From contig NZ_CP022753.1 of assembly GCF_002263495.1 (NCBI RefSeq), positions 4,526,001 to 4,590,000 of the forward strand: DNA of 64,000 nt, written 5' to 3'. Below, piece by piece: positions 36,310 through 45,609 of this stretch. The notes under the pieces are model-generated. The model saw only the letters and a list, made by a program, of their open reading frames with translations, had not been told where the DNA came from and ran no database searches. The position numbers were made by a program, and so were the translations under genes. Each line of letters begins with the position of its first letter. Positions within the stretch are counted from its first letter, which is position 1. The DNA is from Nocardiopsis gilva YIM 90087 (GTDB lineage: Bacteria > Actinomycetota > Actinomycetes > Streptosporangiales > Streptosporangiaceae).

Positions 36310-36855
36310 TTAGGCCGCCACTCTGGCCATGTACGGGGCCCATTGGGGGTCGCCGTGGTGTTCGCCGTTGATGAGCCGCCAGTGCAGGCCCCTGGGAACT
36401 GTGGGGGTCACGTTGAGTTTCCAACCCAGCTCGTCGAGGAGGCGGTCGGCTTTGCGGTGGTTACACGGTTTGCACGACGCCACGACGTTCTCCCAGACGT
36501 GGGCGCCACCGCGACTGCGTGGGATGACGTGGTCGATGGTTTCGGCCCGCTTCCCGCAGTAGGCACAGTGGTGCCCGTCCCGGCGCATGAGCGCCACCCG
36601 GGTGAGGGGGACGCGCCTCCGGTAGGGGACGCGGATGTAGCGCCGAAGTCGGATGACCGACGGCACCGAGAGTGCCGTAGTCGCCGAGTGCAGGACGGCG
36701 CCTCCGGCGTCGCCGTGCACGACTTCGGCTTTTTCCCGCAACACCAGAAGTATCGCTCGCCGCAACGGTAGGGTCGTCAAAGGCTCGTAACTCGCGTTGA
36801 GAAGCAGCACGTGGCGGTGGACTGTGCCGCCCTCCGTACCGCGTGCGGTGCTCAT
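36310..36855 (-). CDS. HNH endonuclease family protein
   Basis: 181 residues from ATG 36855 with AGGAG 5 nt before. The N-terminal half (HVLLLNASYEPLTTLPLRRA) is typical of the widespread actinobacterial/cyanobacterial HNH protein; the nuclease domain has CAYCGKRAETIDHVIPRSRGG with the catalytic DH and zinc cysteines, then CKPCNHRKADR. It would cut DNA with a metal ion; the natural role of this stand-alone chromosomal family is unknown. No mobile element surrounds it. Confidence 0.92.
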   Translation of the reverse strand: MSTARGTEGGTVHRHVLLLNASYEPLTTLPLRRAILLVLREKAEVVHGDAGGAVLHSATTALSVPSVIRLRRYIRVPYRRRVPLTRVALMRRDGHHCAYCGKRAETIDHVIPRSRGGAHVWENVVASCKPCNHRKADRLLDELGWKLNVTPTVPRGLHWRLINGEHHGDPQWAPYMARVAA

Positions 36856-37171
36856 CGCGTCTCCTGTGCCGGTACGCCGACCGGCCAGCTGCCTGTCTCT
36901 TCCCCGGCCAGCCGATCGGCCAGCCAGGAAGCCTCCCTGTGAACCGGTCGGGTGACCGGTACTGTTCGCGTTTCCACACGGACCTCCCGTGGGTGGTTCC
37001 CGCCGAGTAACGTCCCGCATTCAGTTTGCTTGCTCAACGTGCTTCGCCGCCACCCCAATTACCGGGAGCCAGGGAAAACCTCAAGGAAACTCATCTTCAG
37101 GTGAGGGCGTGGAATTCCTCCGGTGAGCCACGCCGAAGCCCGGTGGAAGCGAGTGTGGATAGAGTTCGGAC
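36856..37171. promoter_or_regulatory. Divergent spacer, HNH gene / prolyl oligopeptidase gene
   Basis: 316 bases with no credible gene. A/T-richer DNA at 37010-37110 is the likely promoter area for the peptidase. A small repeat, GGCCAGC/GGCCAG with CGATCGGCC (36905-36925), is visible, but no operator can be assigned. Confidence 0.35.
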
Positions 37172-39280
37172 ATGCCTGCTGAACGCCGTTACCCCGCTGC
37201 CGAGCGCCTGGAACTCAGCGAAACGCTGCACGGCTACGACGTCCGTGACCCCTACCGCTGGCTGGAAGACGCCGACTCCGCCCAGACGAAGGAATGGGCG
37301 GCCGCCCAGGACACCCTCTTCACCGATGTCGCGGCCGGCCTGCCGGCCCGCGACTGGTTCGCTGACCGCATCCACGAGTTGATGGGGGCCGGGTACGTCG
37401 GCGCGCCCGTGTGGCGGGGGGAACGGCGGTTCTTCACCCGCCGGACCGCCGAGCAGGAGCACGGGGTGCTGCACACCGTGGACCCGGGCACCGACACCGA
37501 ACGGGTGCTGATCGACCCCACGGCCATCGACCCCAGCGGTGGGACGACGCTCGACTCCTGGCGGCCCGACCGCGAGGGACGGCTGATGGCCTACCAGCTC
37601 TCCGAGGGAGGCGACGAGGAGTCGCTGCTGCGCGTCATGGACGTCGCCACCGGGGAGGACGTCGACGGCCCGATCGACCGCTGCCGCTACTCCCCCCTCG
37701 CCTGGCTGCCCGGCGGCGACGCGTTCTACTACATCCGCCACCTCGCTCCCGATGTGGTTCCCGAGGGCGAGGACCAGTACCACCGGCGTGTGTACCTGCA
37801 CCGCGTGGGCTGCCCGGTGGAGGAGGACGTGCTCGTCTTCGGGGAGGGCCGGGACAAGACCGAGTACTTCGGCCTGGCACTGAGCAGGGACGCGCGGTGG
37901 CTGGTGCTCACCTCCTCCAAGGGCACGGCCCCGCGCAACGACGCGTGGATCGCCGATCTCACGGAGTCCGGCCCCGAGGCGCCCCGGTTCGTGCCGATCC
38001 AGGAGGGCGTGGACGCCGAGGTCTCGCCCTTTGTGGGGCGTGATGGGAGCCTCTACCTGGTCACCGACCGCGACGCGCCGCGCGGCCGCCTGTGCGTGAC
38101 CGACCCGGCCACGCCCGGATACGAGCACTGGCGCACCCTCGTCGACACCGACCCGGACGCGGTCCTGACCGACCTCGCGATCCTCGACGGTGCGGAGCTG
38201 GAGTCGCCGCGGTTGCTGGTCGCCTGGCGGAGGCACGCCATCAGTGAGGTAAGCGTGCACGACCTCGCGTCCGGGGAGCGGCTCGGTGAGGTGCCGCTCC
38301 CCGGCCTGGGCTCGATCGGCGGGCTGATCGAGCGCCCCGAGGGCGGGCACGAGGCCTGGTTCGGCTACACGGACAACACCTCGCCGTCCGCGGTCCATCA
38401 CTATGACGGGCGTACGGGCGCGGTGTCCCTATGGGCGAGCCCGCCGGGCACCCTCGACCTTCCTGACGTCCGAACCGAGCAGGTCACCTACACCTCGCGC
38501 GACGGGACAGCCGTGCGGATGCTGGTGGTCTCCCCGGCCGAGGAAGGGACCGGGCCGCGTCCGGCCATCCTGTACGGCTACGGCGGCTTCTCGATCTCCC
38601 TGACTCCCGGCTACATGGCCACGGCACTGGCATGGGTGCGGGCCGGCGGCGTGTACGCGATCGCCAACCTGCGGGGCGGCCTGGAGGAGGGGGAGGAATG
38701 GCACCGCGGCGGCATGCTGGGCCACAAGCAGAACGTGTTCGACGACTGCGCGGGCGCCGCCGAGCACCTCATCGCCACCGGTGTGACCACCGCCGACCAG
38801 CTGGCCGTGATGGGCGGTAGCAACGGCGGGCTGCTCGTCGGCGCGGCGGTCACGCAGCGTCCCGACCTGTTCGCCGCCGCCGTGTGCTCGGCCCCGCTGC
38901 TGGACATGGTCCGCTACGAGCGTTTCGGACTGGGGCAGCTGTGGAGCGTGGAGTACGGGAGCGCCGAGGACCCCGAGGCGCTCGGGTGGCTGCTGGGCTA
39001 CTCGCCGTACCACAACGTCCGCGAGGGTGTGCGCTACCCGGCGACGCTGTTCGCGGTGTTCGACAACGACACCCGCGTGGACCCGCTGCACGCCCGGAAG
39101 ATGTGCGCGGCGCTCCAGTACGCGACGGGGGCGCCCCTGGCGGAGCGGCCGGTCCTGTTGCGCCGCGAGGCCGATGTCGGGCACAGCTCCCGGTCGGTGA
39201 GCCGCAGCGTCCGCCTCAGCGCCGACCAGCTGGCGTTCCTCGCGCACCACACCGGGTTGAAGGTGGACGACCGGTCCTGA
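37172..39280 (+). CDS. Prolyl oligopeptidase (S9A peptidase)
   Basis: 702 residues. The N-terminal part is the seven-bladed propeller (about 75-420), and the C-terminal alpha/beta hydrolase domain has the nucleophile in GGSNGGLLVG (about Ser550), the aspartate in VFDNDTRVDPLHA and the histidine in DVGHSSRSVS (about His671). It cleaves short peptides after proline. No signal peptide, so cytoplasmic. Alone in its unit. Confidence 0.95.
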   Translation: MPAERRYPAAERLELSETLHGYDVRDPYRWLEDADSAQTKEWAAAQDTLFTDVAAGLPARDWFADRIHELMGAGYVGAPVWRGERRFFTRRTAEQEHGVLHTVDPGTDTERVLIDPTAIDPSGGTTLDSWRPDREGRLMAYQLSEGGDEESLLRVMDVATGEDVDGPIDRCRYSPLAWLPGGDAFYYIRHLAPDVVPEGEDQYHRRVYLHRVGCPVEEDVLVFGEGRDKTEYFGLALSRDARWLVLTSSKGTAPRNDAWIADLTESGPEAPRFVPIQEGVDAEVSPFVGRDGSLYLVTDRDAPRGRLCVTDPATPGYEHWRTLVDTDPDAVLTDLAILDGAELESPRLLVAWRRHAISEVSVHDLASGERLGEVPLPGLGSIGGLIERPEGGHEAWFGYTDNTSPSAVHHYDGRTGAVSLWASPPGTLDLPDVRTEQVTYTSRDGTAVRMLVVSPAEEGTGPRPAILYGYGGFSISLTPGYMATALAWVRAGGVYAIANLRGGLEEGEEWHRGGMLGHKQNVFDDCAGAAEHLIATGVTTADQLAVMGGSNGGLLVGAAVTQRPDLFAAAVCSAPLLDMVRYERFGLGQLWSVEYGSAEDPEALGWLLGYSPYHNVREGVRYPATLFAVFDNDTRVDPLHARKMCAALQYATGAPLAERPVLLRREADVGHSSRSVSRSVRLSADQLAFLAHHTGLKVDDRS

Positions 39281-39443
39281 CCGGGTCATGCGGGGCCGCC
39301 GCGGTTCGTGTCCGGGGCATCGGTGGGGCGGGCAGCGCGTCACGGGGCGAGAAAGGGAGAGGGAGATCACCTGGGCCGGGCATCGCTGCCGTCCGTCAAC
39401 CTGAAACAATCGCCAGGTTGAAATGTGGACCACCGGTGAGGGG

Positions 39444-39911
39444 ATGACAGCAGTGACCGAGCACATGACCGCGACCCCCGTGGCAGAGCGTCCGGGGGAC
39501 GAACCCCGGCGTCATGTGTACTTCGCGACGATCCGGTTCGCCGACCTCGACCCGTTGAACCACGTCAACAACGTCCGGATGCTCACCTATCTGGAGGACG
39601 CCCGCATCGCGCTCCTCAAGTGGGACGCTCCCGACGGCGACGCCCGGGTCGGCGGCATGGTGGTCGCCCGGCACGAGGTGGACTACCTGCGCCCGATCCT
39701 GCTGCGCCCGGAGCCGGTGCGGGTGGAGACGTGGGTCTCGGAGATCCGCAACGCCAGCTTCCGGCTGGAGTACGAGATCGTCGACGACGACCACGTGTAC
39801 GCGCGTGCGGCCTCGGTGATCGTCGGCTACGACCTGGAGACGCAGTCGCCCCGCCGCCTCGACGACAACGAGCGCGCCTACCTCGGCCAGTACCTGCACC
39901 CGGGCGAGTGA
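39444..39911 (+). CDS. Acyl-CoA thioesterase (4HBT hot-dog fold)
   Basis: 155 residues. The hot-dog fold signature IRFADLDPLNHVNNVRMLTYLEDAR (cited for DLDPLNHVNN, with the catalytic aspartate) is at about 25-40, and MVVARHEVDYLRPIL follows. An earlier ATG at 39423 is possible; GGTGAGGGG is just before 39444. It likely hydrolyses acyl- or hydroxybenzoyl-CoA-type thioesters. Convergent with the haemoglobin gene, with only 34 bases between. Confidence 0.9.
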   Translation: MTAVTEHMTATPVAERPGDEPRRHVYFATIRFADLDPLNHVNNVRMLTYLEDARIALLKWDAPDGDARVGGMVVARHEVDYLRPILLRPEPVRVETWVSEIRNASFRLEYEIVDDDHVYARAASVIVGYDLETQSPRRLDDNERAYLGQYLHPGE

Positions 39912-39945
39912 GACGACCCACGCGCTCGGGGCCGAGGAAGAGAGC

Positions 39946-40470
39946 CTAGGCGAGGGAGATGCGGACCGGCTCGTCTCCGTCGTCGTCGCCGGACTCGGCT
40001 CCGCTCTGGGCCGTCCGCTCGACGCTGATCGAGGTCGGATCGGCCACCTGGGCGGACTGGGCCTGCTCCGCGCTCGCTTCCGGGGCGTTGACCATGCTGT
40101 GGGCGGCCATCACCATGTACTCCCACATCTGCCGGTCGAGCGCCGCGGGCAGGGCGATGTCGTCCATGGCGGCGCGCATGTGGTGCAGCCAGTGGTCGCG
40201 CTCGCGGGCGCCGATGGTGAAGGGGAAGTGGCGCATGCGGAGGCGCGGGTGGCCGCGCTGTTCGCTGTAGGTGCGCGGACCGCCCCAGTACTGGATGAGG
40301 AACAGGCGCAGCCGCTCCTCCGCCGGGCCGAGGTCCTCCTCCGGGTACATCGCCCGCAGCACGGGGTCGCCTGCGACACCCTCGTAGAAGCGGTGGACGA
40401 GGCGGACGAAGGTCGCTTCGCCGCCGACTGCCTCATAGAAGGTCATGTGGTCATCGCGCGCGGAAGTCAT
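39946..40470 (-). CDS. Truncated haemoglobin, group II (trHbO)
   Basis: 174 residues from ATG 40470. The globin spans residues 9-130: [19 protein letters not shown] with the B10 tyrosine, [24 protein letters not shown] with the proximal histidine in RMRHFPF, and [12 protein letters not shown]. The last 45 residues are an acidic, Ser/Glu-rich tail ([12 protein letters not shown]) not found in minimal trHbO. The haem protein binds oxygen or detoxifies NO and peroxide. Downstream of ettA. Confidence 0.93.
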   Translation of the reverse strand: MTSARDDHMTFYEAVGGEATFVRLVHRFYEGVAGDPVLRAMYPEEDLGPAEERLRLFLIQYWGGPRTYSEQRGHPRLRMRHFPFTIGARERDHWLHHMRAAMDDIALPAALDRQMWEYMVMAAHSMVNAPEASAEQAQSAQVADPTSISVERTAQSGAESGDDDGDEPVRISLA

Positions 40471-40548
40471 AATCACCGGACAGCTTATGTGCTTGCGGCC
40501 GGAGTGGCGACCGCCGAGCGTGGCGGGAAGGGAACTGCGGATACGGCG

Positions 40549-40581
40549 CGGCCCGGGTCGCCGCAAGGCGGGCCCGGGCCG
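40549..40581 (-). terminator. Terminator of ettA
   Basis: Nine base pairs (40549-40557 with 40573-40581), extended inside by CGCC/GGCG around a GCAA tetraloop, 32 bases after the ettA stop. Confidence 0.8.
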
Positions 40582-40612
40582 TGAGCCGGAGACGTCGCTG
40601 GTCAGACGATGG

Positions 40613-42274
<1,662 letters not shown>

Positions 42275-42380
42275 GCTCTCCAGCCTAGGGCGTCGGCGCA
42301 GGTGCCCTTGACATCACGGCGGATTCGCCCCGTCCCCGTCCGTCGCCGCGCTGTCCGCCCGGCCAGCTGTTTCCTGCCGC

Positions 42381-43529
42381 TCATGCGCCCTCTCCGGATC
42401 CTCCGGGGCCGATCGGACGCTCCGGATCCATGGGGACCGCCGCAGGCGACGCAACCGCCGACCCGGTGAGCGGCGCGACCTCCTCCAGCCACTCGGGGGT
42501 CATCGGCTCCCATTTTTCCGGCGGCATCCCGCTGCGTACGGCACGGCGGACCAGTGCCGCCATCGTGTAGTGGGGTGCCGCCTCCTCGACGCGGTCCAGC
42601 ACGACGTCGGCCAGGGCGATGTCCCCGCTCTGCCAGGCGGCGAAGGCCAGCAGCGACCCGGGGGCCGCGCTGTAGTCGGTGCGCACGTGCCGGAACACCT
42701 GCCGCCACAGTCCGACGTGGACATCGAGGTGCGCGGCGTCGATGCGGGCCCAGGCTTCGTCGCGCACCCGGATGGAGCCCAGCAGCAGCCCGAGCCAGGC
42801 GATGCGCTCGGGGGCGTCGATGAGGTCGCCGCGCAGCGCGGCGTCGACGGCCGCGCGCACCACGCGTACTCCTTCGCACCGCACGGTGGTGCGCAGGGCC
42901 GCCTCGCCGAACGGGAGGAGGCGTTGACGCATCCGCTCGGCGCGCCGCTCGGCGTCGACCGTGGCACGCTCCATCTGTACGCGGCGATGGCCGTTGACGG
43001 CGGCCACGAACTCCTCGATCACGCCGCGGTCGCGCCAGACGGTGAGTCCGCCGACGACCGCGGTGGCCGGTACCGCGGAGGTGGCGACGTCGTAGGCGAC
43101 GCCGTCGTGCGGGCAGCACTCCGTGGAGTCGCAGACGTAGGACCAGTAGCGACCGTCGGCCACCCGCAGCGCCTCGCGCACGGGGATGCCGACAGCGGGG
43201 GTGCTGGCGCGTAACGCGTCCACGCACGGGGTGACGTGCCGTGCGGGGCCGTATCCCACCGCGACCACGCTTCCGCAGTCGGCCTCGGCGAGCATGGCGG
43301 CGACCTGATCGGCCCATTCCGCGGCGTACGCGGTCAGTTCGTCGGCGAGATCGCAGCGCAGCAGGCAGCGCACCTGGGTGGCGCCGGACCGGATGCCGAG
43401 GATGACGATGCTGTCGGCGGGGTGGAACCCGAGGAGGTAGGGGACGGCCGCGATGACGTCGGTCGGGCCGCCGATGGTGAGAGTGGTCTGCTCGGGGACA
43501 GGGACGTGCGGGCTGTCGTCGGTAGCCAT
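42381..43529 (-). CDS. DUF4192 domain protein
   Basis: 382 residues from ATG 43529. The N-terminus TTLTIGGPTDVIAAVPYLLGFHPADSIVILG is the hallmark of DUF4192 (FHPxDSIVxLG), and CCPHDGVAY lies in the middle with two adjacent cysteines. The family is confined to actinobacteria and has no known function. Downstream of the diguanylate cyclase, 85 bases apart and in the same direction. No ribosome site of good quality before the ATG. Confidence 0.88.
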   Translation of the reverse strand: MATDDSPHVPVPEQTTLTIGGPTDVIAAVPYLLGFHPADSIVILGIRSGATQVRCLLRCDLADELTAYAAEWADQVAAMLAEADCGSVVAVGYGPARHVTPCVDALRASTPAVGIPVREALRVADGRYWSYVCDSTECCPHDGVAYDVATSAVPATAVVGGLTVWRDRGVIEEFVAAVNGHRRVQMERATVDAERRAERMRQRLLPFGEAALRTTVRCEGVRVVRAAVDAALRGDLIDAPERIAWLGLLLGSIRVRDEAWARIDAAHLDVHVGLWRQVFRHVRTDYSAAPGSLLAFAAWQSGDIALADVVLDRVEEAAPHYTMAALVRRAVRSGMPPEKWEPMTPEWLEEVAPLTGSAVASPAAVPMDPERPIGPGGSGEGA

Positions 43530-43614
43530 GACACCACGGTGGGTGGCCGCGAAATCCCGCCACAAGACGCACTTCTCAGGCTGTGGACGAAGCCGGTCCG
43601 TCGCCCCCTGCTGA

Positions 43615-45015
43615 TCAGCTCCCCCGCGACCGTAGCTGCGGCTGCCGGGACTCTCGGGCCCGCGGGCACCGCCGCGCGGCGGGGAGGCACACGCGGTCGC
43701 GTCCGGCGTCCTTGGCCCGGTAGAGGGCCAGGTCGGCGGCGGCGAGCAGGTCGACCAGGTCATCGCCGTGGGTCCGGAGCAGCGCCACCCCGATCGAGAC
43801 GGTGATGACCACGCTGTGGTCGCCGACGGCCAGCACTTTGCGCCCGATCTTGGAGCGGAGCCGCTCCGCGACCCTGCACGCTTCGGCCATGTCGGCCCCC
43901 GGCAGCAGCACGACGAACTCCTCGCCGCCGAAGCGGCCGACCATGTCGTCCTGCCGCAGCTGGTGGGCGAGTGTGGCGGCCACGCCCATCAGAACGTGGT
44001 CGCCGACCAGGTGTCCGTAGGTGTCATTGACCCGTTTGAAGTGGTCGATGTCGATGACCAGCACCGCCGCCGACTGCCGCGCGTGCACGGCGCGCCCCAC
44101 CTCGGCCCGGGCCTCCCGTTCCCACGTCGCGGCGTTGAGTAGTCCGGTCTTGGGGTCGGTGCGGGCGGCCGCTTGCAGCTGCTGGTACAGCAGGCTGCGC
44201 TGCAGCAGCATCACCGGTGGTACGGCGATGAGCAGGAGGACGACCGACAGTCCGGAGAGGATCGCGACGGTGAGCCCGACGCACATCTCGACGCTGTCGA
44301 CGGTGACGGCCTCGCGGTCCCACAGCAGGCGGCGCCAGGTGGTGTCGGACGAGCTGAGGTGGACGGCCACCGCGATGATCAGTGTGTTCAATACCGTGAA
44401 CAGGGCGCAGCAGAACACCGCGAGCAGCGCCCCGGACCCCGTTATGAGGATCTCCCGGCCGACCCGCACGGGCAGTCCGGCCGGGCCGACGATGTCGCCG
44501 GTCAGGGCGAGGTGGAAGACGGAGGAGGCGATGAAGCCCGACAGCGCCACCGACGCCGCGTTGAACACGCGCCGATGGAGCACGGTCCTCCGGATGCGGA
44601 ATTGCAGCAGCAGATAGACCGGAATGGGGATGATAAGGGAGTACAGCGGCGGGAGGAGCAGAAGGGTCGGAAACCACCAGGCCCCCAGCAGGTCACGGGT
44701 CAGACCGCTGGGCGTGCCCAGTCGGCGCATCGCCTCCACGCAGATCGCGGCGCACACCACGAGTGAGCAGAAGGTGATCATCTCTTCCCGGCGGACGGGG
44801 GTGATGGCCAGCGCCACCACGATCAGGGAGAGCGCGCAGGCCAGCACCATCGCCATGAAGACGAGCAGCGCGCGCGGCTGGGTGGTGATCGGCCATTGCC
44901 GCGGTGGGCATCCTCGGGAACGCTCACGGTCGGTAACGATCCGCTCCACCACCGCCACGTCGATCCCCCCGCTCGCCACCAGTGCACCCGGAACGGCCTC
45001 ACTGGCCTTCGCCAC
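43615..45015 (-). CDS. Membrane diguanylate cyclase (GGDEF)
   Basis: 466 residues from a GTG at 45015. After a cytoplasmic N-terminus come six to eight hydrophobic segments (about 48-275), then a GGDEF domain: RTDPKTGLLNA, DIDHFKRVNDTYGHLVGD, and the active site GGEEF at about 362. RQDD five residues before it matches the inhibitory I-site (RxxD), so the enzyme is probably active and product-inhibited. It makes c-di-GMP, which in actinomycetes controls development. No EAL domain. A 600-base region with peculiar signals lies upstream. Confidence 0.92.
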   Translation of the reverse strand: MAKASEAVPGALVASGGIDVAVVERIVTDRERSRGCPPRQWPITTQPRALLVFMAMVLACALSLIVVALAITPVRREEMITFCSLVVCAAICVEAMRRLGTPSGLTRDLLGAWWFPTLLLLPPLYSLIIPIPVYLLLQFRIRRTVLHRRVFNAASVALSGFIASSVFHLALTGDIVGPAGLPVRVGREILITGSGALLAVFCCALFTVLNTLIIAVAVHLSSSDTTWRRLLWDREAVTVDSVEMCVGLTVAILSGLSVVLLLIAVPPVMLLQRSLLYQQLQAAARTDPKTGLLNAATWEREARAEVGRAVHARQSAAVLVIDIDHFKRVNDTYGHLVGDHVLMGVAATLAHQLRQDDMVGRFGGEEFVVLLPGADMAEACRVAERLRSKIGRKVLAVGDHSVVITVSIGVALLRTHGDDLVDLLAAADLALYRAKDAGRDRVCLPAARRCPRARESRQPQLRSRGS

Positions 45016-45336
45016 CCTCGGTCCCCGGGAACACGGAAGAGGAGGGTGTCACGACCCGACATTGAATCACAGTCAGTGACACCATAATCGCCGATTGTGT
45101 ATTGGCGTGAGAAAACCGCTAGATTGAGGCACGCTGCAGCCCACCCATTACGGTCAGGCAGCTGCACTCCGGGGGTTCGAACGACGAGTGCGGAGCAGCG
45201 ATCACGACCGGGGGTGTGGTCCAACCGACCACGGGCGGGCAAGCGACCGGACGAGTGGATGCGGGTGGTCTTCCGTGTCCTCCGAGTTCTCCGAAAGACG
45301 CCCGAGCATCGCAACGCACACAGACTGGGGGGGATT
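45016..45336. promoter_or_regulatory. Upstream region of the diguanylate cyclase gene
   Basis: No convincing gene larger than a peptide. It contains an 8-bp inverted repeat GGTGTCAC (45045-45052) with GTGACACC (45076-45083), centres 31 bases apart (about three helical turns), in A/T-richer DNA directly upstream of the cyclase start; a regulator site is plausible. Promoters in both directions probably lie in 45060-45130. Confidence 0.4.
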
Positions 45337-45363
45337 ATGGCCGCTGGCATCCAGTGGGTCTGA
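45337..45363 (+). CDS. Possible 8-residue peptide ORF (MAAGIQWV)
   Basis: An ATG preceded by seven Gs (45327-45333) opens a frame of eight codons, MAAGIQWV, then TGA. The same frame is open upstream, and an ATG at 45259 would give 34 residues ending in the same peptide. An 18-bp hairpin begins 17 bases after the stop. The strong site plus terminator suggests a short transcript, either a peptide gene or a small RNA; the coding part may be chance. Confidence 0.25.
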   Translation: MAAGIQWV

Positions 45364-45379
45364 TCATGAGTCGACGAAT

Positions 45380-45420
45380 GCGCGGCGCTGGGCGAGGAGG
45401 TCCCTCGCCCGGCGCCGCGC
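45380..45420. terminator. 18-bp hairpin after the peptide ORF and the GTPase gene
   Basis: Stem 45380-45397 with 45403-45420, one G-U pair, 5-nt loop. It could stop a short plus-strand transcript or the long minus-strand GTPase transcript, whose stop is 190 bases away. The stretch 45421-45609 between it and the GTPase gene shows no credible gene. Confidence 0.75.
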
Positions 45421-45609
45421 TCGCGTCGTGTCCGTGCCCGAGAACGCCCCCCGAGCCCGGCGCGCCCACCCTTCGACGGCCCCTCGGCGCACGCCTGGCA
45501 CCTCCAGTCGACGGAGCCCGCACCGTCCCGTGCGGGTCGGCACGTCCAGCGGCAGGGGCGCGCGTGCGCCACGGAGCAGCACCATCCCCCGTCCCACGCT
45601 CGCGGCAGG

